Below, in pieces: positions 63,247-64,000 of a stretch of DNA of 64,000 nt; position 1 is the stretch's first letter; the number at the start of each line of letters is the position of its first letter. Source of the DNA: Legionella_A sp963772805 (GTDB taxonomy: Bacteria; Pseudomonadota; Gammaproteobacteria; Legionellales; Legionellaceae); contig CAVYYU010000004.1 in the NCBI GenBank assembly GCA_963772805.1, positions 74,247 to 138,246 on the forward strand. Direction: 5' to 3'. The translations under genes were made by a program, and so were the position numbers. The notes beneath the pieces were generated by a model. That model made no database searches, was not told where the DNA came from, and was given only the letters and a program-made list of their open reading frames with translations.

Positions 63247-64000
63247 TCGACTCGGCTGGATTGAAACCCGTCATCCCTTGTTATCGGTGCGCCAACAGTG
63301 CGAAATACTGGATCTAAGCCGTTCCAGTGTTTATTATGCACCACGGCCCAAAGTGTTCAGCGATGAGCAGCTGGCATTGCTACGCTTGGTCGATGAAATT
63401 TACACGAAATACCCGTTTTTTGGTACAAGGCAAATGAGCGATTATATTTCCTTGCATAATCAGCCATGTAAACGCCATGAGACACGATGGGCCTACGAGC
63501 ACATGGGGTTACACTCACTTGCACCAGGCCCGCATACGAGTAAACCGCACCCGGAGCATAAGGTATATCCATATCTGTTACATGACGTCGAGATTGTACG
63601 ACCATGTCAGGTTTTCAGCACGGATATAACCTACATTCGGCTGAAACACGGGTTTGTGTATTTAATCGCCGTCATAGACTGGTACAGCCGTTTTGTGCTG
63701 GATTGGCAGCTCAGCATCAATATGGAGGCTGATTTTTGTGTGGAAACGCTTGAGCGAGTATTGGCTCACTCACGTTGTGATATATTTAACACCGATCAGG
63801 GGTCGCAGTTTACAAGCAAGGATTTCACTGATGTTCTTAAAAAGCATCAGATTGATATCAGCATGGACGGTAAAGGCCGCTGGGCAGACAATATTTTTGT
63901 TGAACGTCTATGGCGCTCAACAAAGTATGAATGCATATACCTACAGGAGTGGGAAAACGTAGTCTCAGTAAGGGATGCGATAAGAGAATACTACCGTTTT
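63239..64000 (+). CDS. Element B OrfB transposase, cut by the window end
   Basis: First 254 codons of the 278-residue transposase; no change from the other copies is seen. Confidence 0.9.
   Translation, partial: MDDRLGWIETRHPLLSVRQQCEILDLSRSSVYYAPRPKVFSDEQLALLRLVDEIYTKYPFFGTRQMSDYISLHNQPCKRHETRWAYEHMGLHSLAPGPHTSKPHPEHKVYPYLLHDVEIVRPCQVFSTDITYIRLKHGFVYLIAVIDWYSRFVLDWQLSINMEADFCVETLERVLAHSRCDIFNTDQGSQFTSKDFTDVLKKHQIDISMDGKGRWADNIFVERLWRSTKYECIYLQEWENVVSVRDAIREYYRF

Larger units (their letters stand above)
62875..64000 (+). mobile_element. IS3-family element B, copy 4, runs off the window
   Basis: Begins TATAGTGGG with ATA to its left. The first 1126 bp of the 1433-bp element are present and match the other copies. 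Confidence 0.93.

Noticed and set aside
1..64000. CRISPR array or prophage structural genes
   Set aside because: No regularly spaced repeats with unique spacers and no capsid, tail or terminase genes were seen.

Overview
The window looks like a piece of a Legionella genome (Legionellales, Gammaproteobacteria). This is inferred from the AT-rich coding style, the Legionella-like orphan proteins with coiled coils and acidic C-termini, the NO-defence gene set and the IncP-like tra genes; no 16S rRNA or core gene is present to prove it. Almost everything here is accessory DNA: stacked genomic islands, conjugative-element pieces and at least seven insertion-sequence (IS) families, with many genes cut or fused by IS activity.

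Layout. 0-2.9 kb: the end of a type I restriction subunit (hsdR), followed 3 nt later by an uncharacterised reverse transcriptase. 3.0-7.0 kb: IS elements, gene stumps and the first of three att-like repeats (4711, 21426, 41116) that copy the 3' part of a tRNA, probably tRNA-Arg. 7.5-13.6 kb: a compact nitric-oxide tolerance cluster with a quinol NO reductase, a truncated globin plus ferredoxin-type reductase, the NO sensor NsrR, a TehB-like methyltransferase and an alternative oxidase. Two 23-bp NsrR-type palindromes lie before the globin operon/nsrR and before the oxidase. 13.8-21.1 kb: an orphan protein, a chimeric traL, traM, a DUF1016 nuclease gene split by a group II intron, a release-factor-like gene and an antitoxin. 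21.4-41.1 kb: a second island that starts with a TumE-type toxin-antitoxin pair and is filled with nested ISs, orphan (possible effector) genes, a broken sensor kinase and remnants of hicB, istB and a VOC gene. 41.1 kb onward: a third island that starts with a near-identical copy of the same att plus toxin-antitoxin segment.

44-55.5 kb carries an IncP/RP4-like DNA-transfer module (traG stump, traF, a small traD-position gene, traC primase; then traI, traJ, oriT, traK, traL, traM), with three orphan genes between its two halves. No mating-pair genes or integrase are visible and traG is truncated, so as seen here the element could at most be mobilised by a helper. 55.6-59 kb has an alpha/beta hydrolase, a membrane protein and an AbiE toxin-antitoxin pair with a clear palindromic operator. 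60.3-62.9 kb holds a decaying acyl-ligase/ACP/KAS III/HAD cluster damaged at three points. The window ends inside a fourth copy of one IS3-family element.

How the genes work together. The NO cluster should let the cell reduce or oxidise NO and keep respiring through an oxidase that NO does not block, which suits life in amoebae or macrophages. Restriction, RT, AbiE and TumE genes form a scattered defence/stabilisation layer. The tra genes supply mobility, and the IS elements explain most of the truncations.
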